A stretch of DNA of 64,000 nt, from NCBI GenBank assembly GCA_903871545.1, contig CAIQHG010000034.1, positions 1 to 64,000 of the forward strand, given 5' to 3'. This document shows, one piece after another, positions 21,452 to 33,001 of this stretch. Positions within the stretch are counted from its first letter, which is position 1, and the number at the start of each line of letters is the position of its first letter. The notes below the pieces were generated by a model that was given only the letters and a program-made list of their open reading frames with translations, was not told where the DNA came from and did no database searches. Source of the stretch: an uncultured Burkholderiales bacterium (GTDB taxonomy: Bacteria > Pseudomonadota > Gammaproteobacteria > Burkholderiales > Burkholderiaceae_C). The position numbers were made by a program, and so were the translations under genes.

Positions 21452-23182
21452 TTGAACTCTCCTGTATTCGATTTCATCATCGTTGGGGCTGGTACTGCTG
21501 GGTGCTTGCTTGCCAACAGGTTAAGCGCTGACCCAAGTGTTAGCGTGTTGTTGCTGGAAGCAGGCCCTAAAGATAACTACCACTGGATTCACATTCCTGT
21601 GGGCTATCTATACTGCATCGGAAACCCTAGGACAGATTGGATGTACTCCACTCAGCCCTGCGCCGGACTTAACGACCGAACGCTTAAGTACCCCAGGGGC
21701 AGAGTCATGGGGGGTTGCTCAAGTATCAATGGCATGATTTACATGCGTGGACAGTCTAGGGACTATGACCAATGGGCTAGGCAAGTAAATGATGAGGGTT
21801 GGAACTGGAACAATAGCGTTCCCTTCTTTAAATTTCACGAACAACACCACCTCAACAGCACACCCCTACACTCCGGCGTTGATCAACAATTAAGTAAAAG
21901 AATTGACCCCTTAAATGCATCATCTTTTTACAAGCAAAGGCTAATGGATACTCACGCTGGAGGCGAGTGGCACGTACAGCAGCAGCGCTTGAGGTGGGAT
22001 ATCCTAGACGCATTTGCACTGGCAGCCCAGCAAACAAATATACCTCACTCGGAAGACTTTAATAAAGGCAACAATGAAGGTGTCGGCTACTTTGAGGTAA
22101 ACCAAAATAAGGGCTGGCGCTTAAATACCTCAAAAGCCTTTTTATCTCCCGAAGTTTTAAAAAGACCAAACCTAACAATTTGGACTAACGCGCAGGTCTC
22201 TCGCGTCTTGCTGAGCGAACAATCTACTACTTTTGGGCACCAATCATCGGGGGTAGAGGCAATCATTAAAGGAGAAAAAATTCAACTCACAGCCACCAAA
22301 GAAACAGTCCTTTGCTGCGGTAGTGTTGGAACTCCTCAAATTTTAGAGTTATCCGGTATTGGCAATCCAGCCCACCTGAAAAATGCTGGGATCCAGCCTA
22401 TAGTCCATTTGAAAGGGGTTGGTGAGAATTTACAAGACCATTTACAAATCAGAGCTATTTTCAAAGTAGAAAATGCAAAAACTCTCAACACACTTGCCAA
22501 TAGTTGGTGGGGAAAGATAAAGATAGGTGTTGAATACGCTTTGACCCGAAGCGGCCCTATGAGCATGGCCCCTTCTCAACTAGGGGTATTTGCTAAAAGT
22601 AACCCTGGGCTAGAGTGGCCCAATTTGCAATACCATGTGCAGCCATTAAGCCTTGATGCATTTGGCGAGCCGCTGCACGATTTCCCAGCTATTACTGCAA
22701 GTGTTTGCAATTTAAATCCGACAAGTCGTGGCTCAATACACATACAAAGTCCGGACTTCTCAGTCTCACCCAACATTCAACCTAATTATTTAAGCACCAA
22801 AGAAGATTTGGAGATCGCAGCTGATTCGCTAAGGTTAACTCGTCAGATTGTTTCACAGCCCGCAATGGCTGGTTATAAACCAAGCGAATACAAGCCTGGC
22901 AGTCAATTCCAATCTGATTCGGATCTTGCTCGTTTGGCTGGTGATATAGGGACCACTATTTTTCATCCTGTTGGCACTACAAAAATGGGGCTTACAAACG
23001 ATCCCATGGCTGTGGTCGATTCAAGACACCGTGTGCTTGACTCACGCGGCTCTTTTATTAATAAGTTGCGAATAGTTGATGCAGGTGTGATGCCGACCAT
23101 CACAAGCGGCAACACCAACAGTCCCACGCTTATGATTGCTGAGCGTGCGGCGTATTGGATCGCACAAGATCATAACGGGTAA
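21452..23182 (+). CDS. GMC family oxidoreductase (choline/alcohol dehydrogenase-like), TTG start
   Basis: FDFIIVGAGTAGCLLANRLS; GGCSSINGMIYMRGQ; C-term GNTNSPTLMIAERAA. Confidence 0.93.
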   Translation: MNSPVFDFIIVGAGTAGCLLANRLSADPSVSVLLLEAGPKDNYHWIHIPVGYLYCIGNPRTDWMYSTQPCAGLNDRTLKYPRGRVMGGCSSINGMIYMRGQSRDYDQWARQVNDEGWNWNNSVPFFKFHEQHHLNSTPLHSGVDQQLSKRIDPLNASSFYKQRLMDTHAGGEWHVQQQRLRWDILDAFALAAQQTNIPHSEDFNKGNNEGVGYFEVNQNKGWRLNTSKAFLSPEVLKRPNLTIWTNAQVSRVLLSEQSTTFGHQSSGVEAIIKGEKIQLTATKETVLCCGSVGTPQILELSGIGNPAHLKNAGIQPIVHLKGVGENLQDHLQIRAIFKVENAKTLNTLANSWWGKIKIGVEYALTRSGPMSMAPSQLGVFAKSNPGLEWPNLQYHVQPLSLDAFGEPLHDFPAITASVCNLNPTSRGSIHIQSPDFSVSPNIQPNYLSTKEDLEIAADSLRLTRQIVSQPAMAGYKPSEYKPGSQFQSDSDLARLAGDIGTTIFHPVGTTKMGLTNDPMAVVDSRHRVLDSRGSFINKLRIVDAGVMPTITSGNTNSPTLMIAERAAYWIAQDHNG

Positions 23183-23335
23183 GCACCTACACCTTTTATA
23201 TCTACTGCCCTTTAAAGTCCTTAGATGCGCGGTCTTTATGAAGACTCACTTTTTTGTAAGCGCTTCTCGTTTTTCGGGGGAGGAGACAAATAAAAAAATA
23301 ACCCAGAAAATACAGTTGATTACAATACAGCCACG

Positions 23336-23374
23336 ACACCACCTAAACTTTATATGGTTTGGGTGGTGTTTTTT
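23336..23374 (+). terminator. Strong Rho-independent terminator after GMC gene, 32 nt upstream of the TSUP gene
   Basis: ACACCACCTAAAC-tttatatg-GTTTGGGTGGTGT + T-run. Confidence 0.85.
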
Positions 23375-23405
23375 ATGATGTATTTATTTTTACAGCTTTT
23401 CCCTC

Positions 23406-24194
23406 TTGGACTTTGCTAACTTTATTTTAATTGCCATTGCCGCAGGCCTCGCAGGTTTTGTGGACGCCGTTGTTGGCGGAGGGGGACTTATCTTGGTTCC
23501 AAGTTTTTTTGCAATCTACCCAGACTCTGCGCCTGCGAGTTTGCTTGGAAACAATAAGGCGACATCTGTGTGGGGAACTGCTTTTGCATCTTGGGCGTAC
23601 TCAAAAAAAATTCGACTGCCCATTAAAAGCCTAATCGCTGGGGCCACATTTGCCTTAGCGGGTTCTTTTACTGGAGCATGGTGTGTCACGAGAATTCCAG
23701 CTTCCATTTTTAAAGCCGCGTTACCTATCGTATTAGTGGCACTTTTAATTTACACACTTGTTAAAAAAGACTTTGGACAAGTGCACGCTCCTAAATTTGA
23801 AGCACGCGAGGAACTCTTTAGGATGGCCTTAATTGGTGGCTTTGTTGGGTTCTATGACGGTTTTTTCGGTCCCGGAGCCGGCAGCTTCTTTGTCTTTATT
23901 CTTGTCCGTTGGTTGGGTTTTGATTTTCTTCATGCCTCAGCGGGAGCTAAGATTTTAAATACAGCTAGCAATTCCGCTGCACTTTTATTATTCTCTATGG
24001 ACGGCTACATTTGGTGGCATATCGCCATTCCTTTGGCCATTGCTAATGTAGCAGGGAGTTTCTTAGGTACTAGACTGGCACTAAAAAAGGGTGCAGGATT
24101 CATTCGCTATTTCTTCATACTCGTCGTTTTCGTTTTAATTATAAAAACAAGCTACGAATTTATCTGGGGGCCTGCATTAGCTTTAATCAAGTAA
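23406..24194 (+). CDS. TSUP (TauE/SafE) family transporter, TTG start
   Basis: AAGLAGFVDAVVGGGGLILVPSFF; GFVGFYDGFFGPGAGSFF. Confidence 0.92.
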   Translation: MDFANFILIAIAAGLAGFVDAVVGGGGLILVPSFFAIYPDSAPASLLGNNKATSVWGTAFASWAYSKKIRLPIKSLIAGATFALAGSFTGAWCVTRIPASIFKAALPIVLVALLIYTLVKKDFGQVHAPKFEAREELFRMALIGGFVGFYDGFFGPGAGSFFVFILVRWLGFDFLHASAGAKILNTASNSAALLLFSMDGYIWWHIAIPLAIANVAGSFLGTRLALKKGAGFIRYFFILVVFVLIIKTSYEFIWGPALALIK

Positions 24195-24220
24195 ATCTTA
24201 TTTGCCTTGGTGTCGGCTTT

Positions 24221-24240
24221 TTTAAATTACCTAATTTAAA
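24221..24240. repeat. 20-bp AT palindrome (9-2-9) between convergent genes
   Basis: TTTAAATTA-cc-TAATTTAAA. Confidence 0.8.
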
Positions 24241-24263
24241 TCCTTTAAAGTCATCGTCTTAAA

Positions 24264-26252
24264 TTATTGCTGAGCTGTCGTATCTTGTGAAACATCTGAC
24301 TTATGGTCTTCTTTGGGGGGCCAAGCTATTTTAGAGAGATCCCTTGCCTTTCCTATCGGCCTTGTCGCTTGTCCCTTTTGCACAGCTTCTATGTCCTCTG
24401 AGGAGGGGTATTGGCCTAGCAGTACATAATCAAAGATTCGCCTTGCGATAGGGGCCGCATTTTGCGCCCCAAATCCAGAGTTTTCAACAACCAAAGCAAT
24501 CGTCACTTTTGGATCTTCGGCAGGTGCATAGGCCATAAAAAGGGCATGATCGCGCATCCTCTCGTCTATCTTGTTGCTGTTGTATTTTTCATTTTCTCTG
24601 ACCGAATATACCTGTGCCGTGCCTGTCTTACCCGCACTCGTGTAGGCCGCTCCAATAAAGCTAGTTGCAGAAGTACCCTCTAAATTTACGCCGACCAATG
24701 CTCTTTTAATGGTATCAATATTTTCTTGTACCAAGGGCACTCGATCAATAGGTTGTTGCGCAACTGCGGTTCGCGCCTTTGTTTCAACATCTACCACTTC
24801 CCTTACTAAATGGGGGCGCATTTTCACGCCGTCATTTGCAACGATAGACAAAGCTTGGACGATCTGCAGTATCGTAAAGTTGTTGTAACCCTGCCCTATG
24901 CCTAAGGAGATCGTCTCGCCTGAGTACCATCTTTGTTGTTCAGGTTTGCGGTATGTCGCTTTCTTCCACTCCGTTGACGGAAGCACCCCCCTTGCTTCCC
25001 CCAAGATATCAATCCCAGTCAGCTGTCCAAAACCAAGGGGCTGCATTTGATCATGAATTACATTCACACCCAAATCTCTTGCCAGTGTAAAGTAATAAGT
25101 GTCACATGATTCAACAATGGATTTATACATATCCACTGTACCGTGTCCACCCTCTTTATCATCATGAAACCGGTGATTTCCAAACATAAAAAATCCAGGA
25201 TCAAATATTTGCTGAGAAGGAGTTCTCTTTCCCGTTTGGAGTGCGGCTAAAGCCATAAACGGTTTATAAGTTGACCCAGGCGGATAGGTACCCCTTAACG
25301 CCCGATTAAGCAAAGGCTTGTCTAATGACTCATTTAATGCCTGCCAATTCTCAACATCGATACCCTCGACAAACAAATTAGGATCAAACGTAGGTTTACT
25401 CACAAAGGCTAATATCTCTCCCGTTTTAGGGTCCATTGCAACCAATGCTCCACGTCGAGTCCCAAATAAATCCTCAACTAGTTTTTGCAGCTTAATATCA
25501 ATAGACAACACGACCGTATTTCCAGGGGTTGCTGGGCTGCTTCTAAGCCTTCTAACGGCTCGTCCACCTGCTGAGGTTTCCATCTCATGGACGCCAGTAA
25601 CCCCGTGCAACTGGGCCTCATAACTTTGTTCAACGCCTAGTTTGCCTATGTAATCCGTGCCCCTGTAATTGGCTTCATCCGAGTCATCTAACTTATCTTT
25701 TTCAGCTTGGTTGATGCGCCCAATATAGCCAATCACATGACTTGCAAGACTATTGAATGGGTAGGAGCGAAATAGTCTTGCTCGAATCTCTACGCCGCGG
25801 AATCGAAAACGTTGAGCTGCAAACCTTGCAACCTCTTGCTCTGATAATCGGGTGCGAATGGGTACAGAGTCAAAACTTTTGGACTCCTCCCTCATCTTTT
25901 TAAACCGCCTTCTGTCCCTGCCCTGTATATCAACAACTTCTGATAACCGGTCTATCAATTCGTCCATTGGGACTTTGACTTTTGAGGGTGTAATCTCAAG
26001 TGTGTACGCGGAATAATTGGTGGCTAACACAATCCCGTTGCGATCCATTATGACGCCTCGGTTGGGCACAATCGGTACGATGGCGGTCCTGTTGCTTTCG
26101 GCCTGTTCGTTTAAATCTTCATACCGCCAAAGTTGAAGATAAACAAGCCTTAGCGTCAAAAATAGAAAAGCGCCCAAAACAATAAAACTAACAATATAAA
26201 TGCGCTCTGTAAAGCGACGCACGTCCATCTCTACATTACGAATCAAACTCAT
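24264..26252 (-). CDS. mrdA: Penicillin-binding protein 2
   Basis: RGVIMDRNGIVLATNYSAYTLEI; GTYPPGSTYKPF; SAGKTGTAQV; downstream of mreD. Confidence 0.96.
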   Translation of the reverse strand: MSLIRNVEMDVRRFTERIYIVSFIVLGAFLFLTLRLVYLQLWRYEDLNEQAESNRTAIVPIVPNRGVIMDRNGIVLATNYSAYTLEITPSKVKVPMDELIDRLSEVVDIQGRDRRRFKKMREESKSFDSVPIRTRLSEQEVARFAAQRFRFRGVEIRARLFRSYPFNSLASHVIGYIGRINQAEKDKLDDSDEANYRGTDYIGKLGVEQSYEAQLHGVTGVHEMETSAGGRAVRRLRSSPATPGNTVVLSIDIKLQKLVEDLFGTRRGALVAMDPKTGEILAFVSKPTFDPNLFVEGIDVENWQALNESLDKPLLNRALRGTYPPGSTYKPFMALAALQTGKRTPSQQIFDPGFFMFGNHRFHDDKEGGHGTVDMYKSIVESCDTYYFTLARDLGVNVIHDQMQPLGFGQLTGIDILGEARGVLPSTEWKKATYRKPEQQRWYSGETISLGIGQGYNNFTILQIVQALSIVANDGVKMRPHLVREVVDVETKARTAVAQQPIDRVPLVQENIDTIKRALVGVNLEGTSATSFIGAAYTSAGKTGTAQVYSVRENEKYNSNKIDERMRDHALFMAYAPAEDPKVTIALVVENSGFGAQNAAPIARRIFDYVLLGQYPSSEDIEAVQKGQATRPIGKARDLSKIAWPPKEDHKSDVSQDTTAQQ

Positions 26253-26779
26253 AATGGTCTGGTATTGTCTGGATTAGGGGATCGTTTTTGCGGCGCCAAA
26301 AGCAGCTCAGATACAACGGGCCACAAAATGGCCTGAATCACTGGTGACAAAAGTAACCCCCAGCCAGGGAATGGGCTGCCTGAGATCATCCGAATAACCA
26401 ACTCGATCATGTGCCCAACCAAGAAAATAGGAAACACTTGCAAAGACTGAGAGGACAATTTAAACCACAGAATACGGCGATGTATTAACAAGGCCAAAAA
26501 TCCTTGCGCCGTAAAAGAAAGCGCATGCTGACCTAGCATAGAAGACTGGTGTACATCGGTTAACAAGCCTAGAATAAATGCTGTCCCAATACTGACTCTT
26601 AAGGGTTGATGAATTCCCCAAAATAAAAGCACCAAAGCAATTAACTCTGGCGCCCAATTTGCGTTTCCAAATAGAGCAATGTTTTGCACCATATCTAGCA
26701 AAAGTGCTAAAAACAAAGTGGTGTAAATAAACAAAGGATTGGCAGGCAACAATAATTGTTGCCCTCTTGGCATAATCAT
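26249..26779 (-). CDS. mreD: Rod shape-determining protein MreD
   Basis: Small multi-TM protein between mreC and mrdA with 4-nt overlaps at both ends. Confidence 0.92.
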   Translation of the reverse strand: MIMPRGQQLLLPANPLFIYTTLFLALLLDMVQNIALFGNANWAPELIALVLLFWGIHQPLRVSIGTAFILGLLTDVHQSSMLGQHALSFTAQGFLALLIHRRILWFKLSSQSLQVFPIFLVGHMIELVIRMISGSPFPGWGLLLSPVIQAILWPVVSELLLAPQKRSPNPDNTRPL

Positions 26780-27693
26780 CTTTTGCCTGCCATCGAGTTA
26801 GAAGCGGGCGTCTTTTCAGGGGCAGGTTTTGCTGGTAATTGATTTAGTAGCGGATCTAAAATCATCACCATTCGAGCTCCTTGGACTTTGCCTTGGGGCG
26901 CGCATAGGATTCTTGCAAACACAGATTGCGCCTTACGCTCAACTTGCGTAACTTTTGCCACAGGGATGCCTGGTGGGTAAACTCCGTCTATTCCGCTCGT
27001 AGTTAAATCATCTCCAACTTCAATATCCGCATTTGTTGCCATGTATCTAAGCTCCAACAAAGGGGCCCCTCCTGCCTCTCCAAATGCGACACCTCTTGCG
27101 CCAGTGCGAGTATTTAAAACGGGTATAGAGTTCTCCGCATCGATTACCAGTGTAACTTCACTTACCAAAGGGTGAACAGCTGTGATTTGACCCAATATCC
27201 CAAATTCGTCCATAACAGGAGAGCTTAAACTAACGCCTTGAAGCGCTCCTTTATCTACAATCAACTTGCGCGTGTAGGGGTCAGCCGCATCGTACAAAAC
27301 CTCGGCTGCTGTGCCGTGAGTTTGTAGCCGCTCCCGTAAGCCTAAAATATTTCTTAACTGCAGATTCTCCAAAGCAAGCTGATCAACTTGTAAAGCGCGA
27401 AGAGATTGTTTTAATAATTTTTGATGTGTTTCAATCTCCTTATTCTGCGCTTCCTGTCTATCCTGGGTCATCTGTAAAAACTCACTCGACCACACAGTCG
27501 GGCGCATTGCTATCCACTGGATGGGATAAATAATAAACGAGAGCCCGGTGCGCAGAGGATATGACAAATTGAACCGGGAGTCTCCCATCATTAAGAATAA
27601 TGACAACGCACTATAAAAGACGAGCTTTGTGATAGCCGAATAGCCTTGCTTAAAAAACGGCTGTGGGGATGAATCTAGCGTACCAAAGGACAC
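26776..27693 (-). CDS. mreC: Rod shape-determining protein MreC
   Basis: TM plus coiled coil, ENLQLRNILGLRER, VIDAENSIPVLNTRTGARG. Confidence 0.95.
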   Translation of the reverse strand: MSFGTLDSSPQPFFKQGYSAITKLVFYSALSLFLMMGDSRFNLSYPLRTGLSFIIYPIQWIAMRPTVWSSEFLQMTQDRQEAQNKEIETHQKLLKQSLRALQVDQLALENLQLRNILGLRERLQTHGTAAEVLYDAADPYTRKLIVDKGALQGVSLSSPVMDEFGILGQITAVHPLVSEVTLVIDAENSIPVLNTRTGARGVAFGEAGGAPLLELRYMATNADIEVGDDLTTSGIDGVYPPGIPVAKVTQVERKAQSVFARILCAPQGKVQGARMVMILDPLLNQLPAKPAPEKTPASNSMAGKR

Positions 27694-27755
27694 AGTAGAA
27701 GCTCGCTTTAAATGCTGCTTAACGCATTAAGTAATGGATAGCAAAATGATCTTAA

Positions 27756-28850
<1,095 letters not shown>

Positions 28851-28955
28851 TTAGTTTCGGGACAAAATAGCCAGAATTGGTTAACTTGATATGGATTTTT
28901 AGCTATCCAACTCAATGAAACCTTAAAGGCGAGATAATACCCGATGCACGCAGTT

Positions 28956-28976
28956 AAATGTAAATCTTTTACATTT
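28956..28976. repeat. 9-3-9 inverted repeat upstream of gatC
   Basis: AAATGTAAA-tct-TTTACATTT. Confidence 0.75.
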
Positions 28977-29020
28977 TCCCTCCAAGATTATCCCCCTTTA
29001 TACAGCCTTTAAACAAAATT

Positions 29021-29320
29021 ATGGCATTGAAACCTGAAGACATAACAAGAATTGAGCGTTTGGCCAGAATTGAACTTACCCCCCAAGAAGGGGAGAGAAT
29101 GTTGACGCAGATCAACTCTTTTTTCGAGCTTGTTGAGCAAATCAACGCTGTAGATACAAATGACGTAGAGCCCTTGGCTCACCCGGTTGAGCTTTTGACC
29201 CACATTCAGCTGCGACTAAGACAGGATGTGGTCTCAGAAATCGATGCCCGTACAGCAAATCAACAAAGCGCTCCCGCCGTGGAAAAAGGCTTATTTTTAG
29301 TCCCAAGGGTAGTCGAATGA
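29021..29320 (+). CDS. gatC: Asp-tRNA(Asn)/Glu-tRNA(Gln) amidotransferase subunit C
   Basis: [39 protein letters not shown]. Confidence 0.96.
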   Translation: MALKPEDITRIERLARIELTPQEGERMLTQINSFFELVEQINAVDTNDVEPLAHPVELLTHIQLRLRQDVVSEIDARTANQQSAPAVEKGLFLVPRVVE

Positions 29321-30795
29321 GTTCAATTCACGATCTTAGTGTTTTCGAGTTGACGAAGGCCTTAAAAACCAAAACCCTCGGCGCTGTAGAAGTGGCTGAA
29401 CATTTTTTAGAGCGCATAGAACAGGAAAAACTTGGCTCCTTTTTAAGCCACAACAGAGAAACAACGATTAAATCTGCAAACGCGAGTCAGCTCAAGCTAA
29501 ATTCCAACAACGCTGGGCTTTTAGAAGGCGTCCCTGTTGGGCATAAAGATGTATTTGTGACGAAGGACTTTCCAAGCACCGCAGGATCAAAAATGCTGGA
29601 GGGTTACATGTCCTCATTTGACGCCACCGTTGTGGCAAGACTAACAAACGCTGGATGCGTAACAGTTGGCAAATTAAACTGCGATGAGTTTGCAATGGGC
29701 TCCTCTAACGAAAACTCTGCCTACGGGCCGGTTTTGAACCCCTGGGACCACACGAAAGTACCTGGAGGGTCCTCTGGGGGTAGCGCAGCCGCTGTCAGCG
29801 CTCGCCTCGTTCCTGCTGCTACAGGCACCGACACAGGTGGGTCAATCAGGCAACCGGCAAGTTTTTGTGGAATTACTGGTATAAAACCAACTTATGGTCG
29901 AATTTCTAGGTACGGGATGATCGCCTATGCCTCTAGCCTGGACCAAGCGGGGCCAATGACAAAAGACGCACAAGACTGCGCTTTGCTACTAAGCGCTATG
30001 TGCTCTGGGGACGCGGACAGAGACTCAACCTCCCTAGACTTACCCCCAAAAGACTATACAACCAACCTAAATGACTCCCTAAAAGGAGTCAAAATTGGCT
30101 TACCGGTTGAGTTTTTTGGAGAAGGTTTGGACCTAGGTGTACGCAAAGCCATTGAATTAGCGATAGAGGTATTTAAAGATTTGGGAGCTCAATTCGTATC
30201 TGTCTCGCTTCCAAAAACCCAGCTCTCAATCCCGGTTTACTACATCATTGCGCCAGCCGAGGCTAGCTCCAATTTAAGTCGCTTTGACGGCGTGCGCTAC
30301 GGCTACAGGGCTAAAGAATACACAGATTTAATCGATATGTACAGGAAGTCAAGATCCCAGGGGTTGGGCGAAGAGGTTAAAAAACGCATCATGACTGGAG
30401 CCTACGTCTTATCCCACGGTTACTATGATGCTTATTACTTAAAGGCACAAAAAATTAGACGCTTGATCGCAGAAGACTTTAGTGCCGCTTTCAAGCAGTG
30501 CGACTTAATCTTGGGACCCGTGGCTCCTTCTGTGGCCTGGGGATTAAATGAAAAAATAGCCGACCCGATCAGTAGTTACTTAGCCGACATCTTTACGCTT
30601 CCCGCCTCCTTGGCTGGATTGCCTGCCATGAGCGTTCCTTGTGGAATGAGTGAGGAGGTTAAACCCTTGCCAATTGGCTTGCAATTGATTGGCAACTACT
30701 TACAAGAGTCAAAGCTTTTAAATATTGCCCATATGTTTCAAACTCTTACACATTGGCACACCTTAAGCCCAGTCCAAGCTAAAACTAGTTCCTAG
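29317..30795 (+). CDS. gatA: Asp-tRNA(Asn)/Glu-tRNA(Gln) amidotransferase subunit A
   Basis: [17 protein letters not shown] amidase signature. Confidence 0.97.
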   Translation: MSSIHDLSVFELTKALKTKTLGAVEVAEHFLERIEQEKLGSFLSHNRETTIKSANASQLKLNSNNAGLLEGVPVGHKDVFVTKDFPSTAGSKMLEGYMSSFDATVVARLTNAGCVTVGKLNCDEFAMGSSNENSAYGPVLNPWDHTKVPGGSSGGSAAAVSARLVPAATGTDTGGSIRQPASFCGITGIKPTYGRISRYGMIAYASSLDQAGPMTKDAQDCALLLSAMCSGDADRDSTSLDLPPKDYTTNLNDSLKGVKIGLPVEFFGEGLDLGVRKAIELAIEVFKDLGAQFVSVSLPKTQLSIPVYYIIAPAEASSNLSRFDGVRYGYRAKEYTDLIDMYRKSRSQGLGEEVKKRIMTGAYVLSHGYYDAYYLKAQKIRRLIAEDFSAAFKQCDLILGPVAPSVAWGLNEKIADPISSYLADIFTLPASLAGLPAMSVPCGMSEEVKPLPIGLQLIGNYLQESKLLNIAHMFQTLTHWHTLSPVQAKTSS

Positions 30796-30797
30796 TT

Positions 30798-32282
30798 ATG
30801 AACAACAGCAAATCCAAAGAACATAAAACAACCTGCGAAGTTACTTCACTTATACAAGGATACGAGGTCGTAATCGGCTTTGAAACCCATGCACAACTTT
30901 TAACTAAAAGTAAAATTTTCTCCAGAGCCTCGACTCAGTTCGGAGCAGCACCTAACACCCAAGCCTGTGCGGTGGATTTGGCTCTTCCTGGAGCGCTGCC
31001 CGTAATGAACATCAAAGCCGTCGAGTGCGCCATTCGCCTAGGCCTGGCCTTGGGTTCTTACATCTCTGCAAAAAGCATATTTGCAAGAAAGAATTATTTT
31101 TATCCCGATTTACCAAAGGGTTACCAAATCAGTCAATTCGAAATACCCGTGGTGCAAGGTGGTGAGGTGCAGTTCTTCTTGGGAGAGCAGCCCAAAAAAG
31201 TTCGCTTAGTTCGCGCTCATTTAGAGGAAGACGCTGGAAAGTCTTTGCATGAAGATTTTGTTGGACTAAGCGGCATTGATTTAAACCGCGCTGGAACGCC
31301 ACTTTTGGAAATAGTAACCGAGCCTGATATGAGGTCAAGTCAAGAGGCGGTTGCTTACGCAAAGGAGCTGCACAAAATAGTGACCTGGATTCAGGTCTGC
31401 GACGGAAACATGCAAGAGGGCTCATTTCGGTGTGACGCAAATGTCTCCGTTAGAAAGCCTGGGCAGCCTTTAGGTACTCGGCGTGAAATAAAAAACCTCA
31501 ACAGTTTTAAATTCATGCAACAAGCCATTGACTACGAGGTTCTTTGGCAAATTGAGCAACTTGAGGACAATAAAGAAATTCAGCAAGCAACTGTTTTGTT
31601 TGACCCTGAAACCGGCGAAACAAGAAGCATGCGAACCAAAGAAGACGCAGCCGATTACCGCTACTTCCCCGACCCCGATCTCCCCCCCCTTGAGATATCA
31701 GCAGACTGGATCGAACAGATTCGGGCCTCCATGCCCGAACTTCCCCGCTCCATGGCCGAGCGTTTCATCAAAGAATACGCCTTACCCATTTACGACGCTT
31801 CAACACTAACGCAAAGCCCTCAAATGGCAGCTTTTTTTGAGGAGACCGTCCGCCACTGTGGCCAACCCAAACTTACAAGTAATTGGGTTATGGGGGAGCT
31901 TTCGAGGAAGTTAAACGAGGAGAGCGTTCAGATAGAAGCCTGCCCAGTAAGCGCTTTGCAGCTAGGCGCTCTTATTTCTAGGGTTGCTAATGCAGATATC
32001 TCCAACAGCTCTGCCAAGACCCTCTTGGATGCCCTTTGGTCTGACCCCAGTGCGGATATAGATGCTTTAATCCAGTCTAAAGGACTTAAACAGGTTAACG
32101 ATATAGGCGCGCTTGAAAAACTCATCGACTCTATCATCGCCGCAAACCCTGATAACGTCACTCAGTTCAAGGCAGGAAAAGAAAAAGCCTTCAATTCTCT
32201 TATCGGACAAGCGATGAAGGCCAGTAAAGGACAAGCCAATCCACAGCAACTAACTGAGCTTTTAAAAAAGAAGCTTCAGTAA
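30798..32282 (+). CDS. gatB: Asp-tRNA(Asn)/Glu-tRNA(Gln) amidotransferase subunit B
   Basis: [40 protein letters not shown]-like motif. Confidence 0.97.
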   Translation: MNNSKSKEHKTTCEVTSLIQGYEVVIGFETHAQLLTKSKIFSRASTQFGAAPNTQACAVDLALPGALPVMNIKAVECAIRLGLALGSYISAKSIFARKNYFYPDLPKGYQISQFEIPVVQGGEVQFFLGEQPKKVRLVRAHLEEDAGKSLHEDFVGLSGIDLNRAGTPLLEIVTEPDMRSSQEAVAYAKELHKIVTWIQVCDGNMQEGSFRCDANVSVRKPGQPLGTRREIKNLNSFKFMQQAIDYEVLWQIEQLEDNKEIQQATVLFDPETGETRSMRTKEDAADYRYFPDPDLPPLEISADWIEQIRASMPELPRSMAERFIKEYALPIYDASTLTQSPQMAAFFEETVRHCGQPKLTSNWVMGELSRKLNEESVQIEACPVSALQLGALISRVANADISNSSAKTLLDALWSDPSADIDALIQSKGLKQVNDIGALEKLIDSIIAANPDNVTQFKAGKEKAFNSLIGQAMKASKGQANPQQLTELLKKKLQ

Positions 32283-32288
32283 AGATCC

Positions 32289-32987
32289 CTACGACCTTGG
32301 ACCGTACTGATCACGGTAGATCTGAACATTTTTCAAATGCTGCGATAGTTTAGGATCTTTGCTGGTTCTTAAAAAGGCCAAAAGGTCCTCGAGCAACGAA
32401 ATTGTTGATACTTTAAGCCCTAGCTCTAAGCGAACATAATCTACCGCGCTGTGCGCGGAATCCACTACTTTTCCCTCTTCAACAAAAGTGGCTCGCTCTT
32501 GGCGGTCAAGCGCGATCGCGATTGCGTAGGGCTGGGCACCTGCAGCGTTAATTAAATTGATTGACTCCCTAACCGCTGTACCTGCGCTTATGACGTCGTC
32601 TATGATAAGAACGCGACCCTCTAACTCCGCGCCCACAATTTGACCTCCTTCACCGTGGTCTTTTATTTCTTTGCGATTGTATGCAAAGGGGACAATTTTT
32701 CCTAACCGGGCAAGCTCTACGCTAACTGCAGCTCCAAGGGGAATTCCTTTATAAGCAGGACCAAAAATCATATCAAACTCTAGTCCGCTTGTTAGAATAC
32801 GCTCAGCGTAAAACTGCGCTAGTTTGCCAAGTTTTTGCCCGTCATTGAATAGGCCTGCATTGAAGAAATACGGGGATATACGGCCTGCCTTAGTTTTAAA
32901 TTCACCAAACTTTAAAACACCACAATCTAGCGAGAACTGAACAAAATTCTGGGCTAAATCATCCCCTTGCGAATTTATACTTTTCAT
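32289..32987 (-). CDS. pyrE: Orotate phosphoribosyltransferase
   Basis: VLKFGEFKTKAGRISPYFFNAGLF; VLIIDDVISAGTA. Confidence 0.96.
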   Translation of the reverse strand: MKSINSQGDDLAQNFVQFSLDCGVLKFGEFKTKAGRISPYFFNAGLFNDGQKLGKLAQFYAERILTSGLEFDMIFGPAYKGIPLGAAVSVELARLGKIVPFAYNRKEIKDHGEGGQIVGAELEGRVLIIDDVISAGTAVRESINLINAAGAQPYAIAIALDRQERATFVEEGKVVDSAHSAVDYVRLELGLKVSTISLLEDLLAFLRTSKDPKLSQHLKNVQIYRDQYGPRS

Positions 32988-32988
32988 T

Positions 32989-33000
32989 AAAGGAACCTTT
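32989..33000. promoter_or_regulatory. Near-palindrome providing Shine-Dalgarno motifs to pyrE (-) and xth (+)
   Basis: AAAGGAACCTTT; AAAGG on each strand lies 8 nt before the respective start codon. Confidence 0.6.
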
Positions 33001-33001
33001 T

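Noticed and set aside
20995-21516. 173-aa minus-strand ORF
   Set aside because: Mostly antisense to mmsA and overlaps the GMC start; no domain signal.
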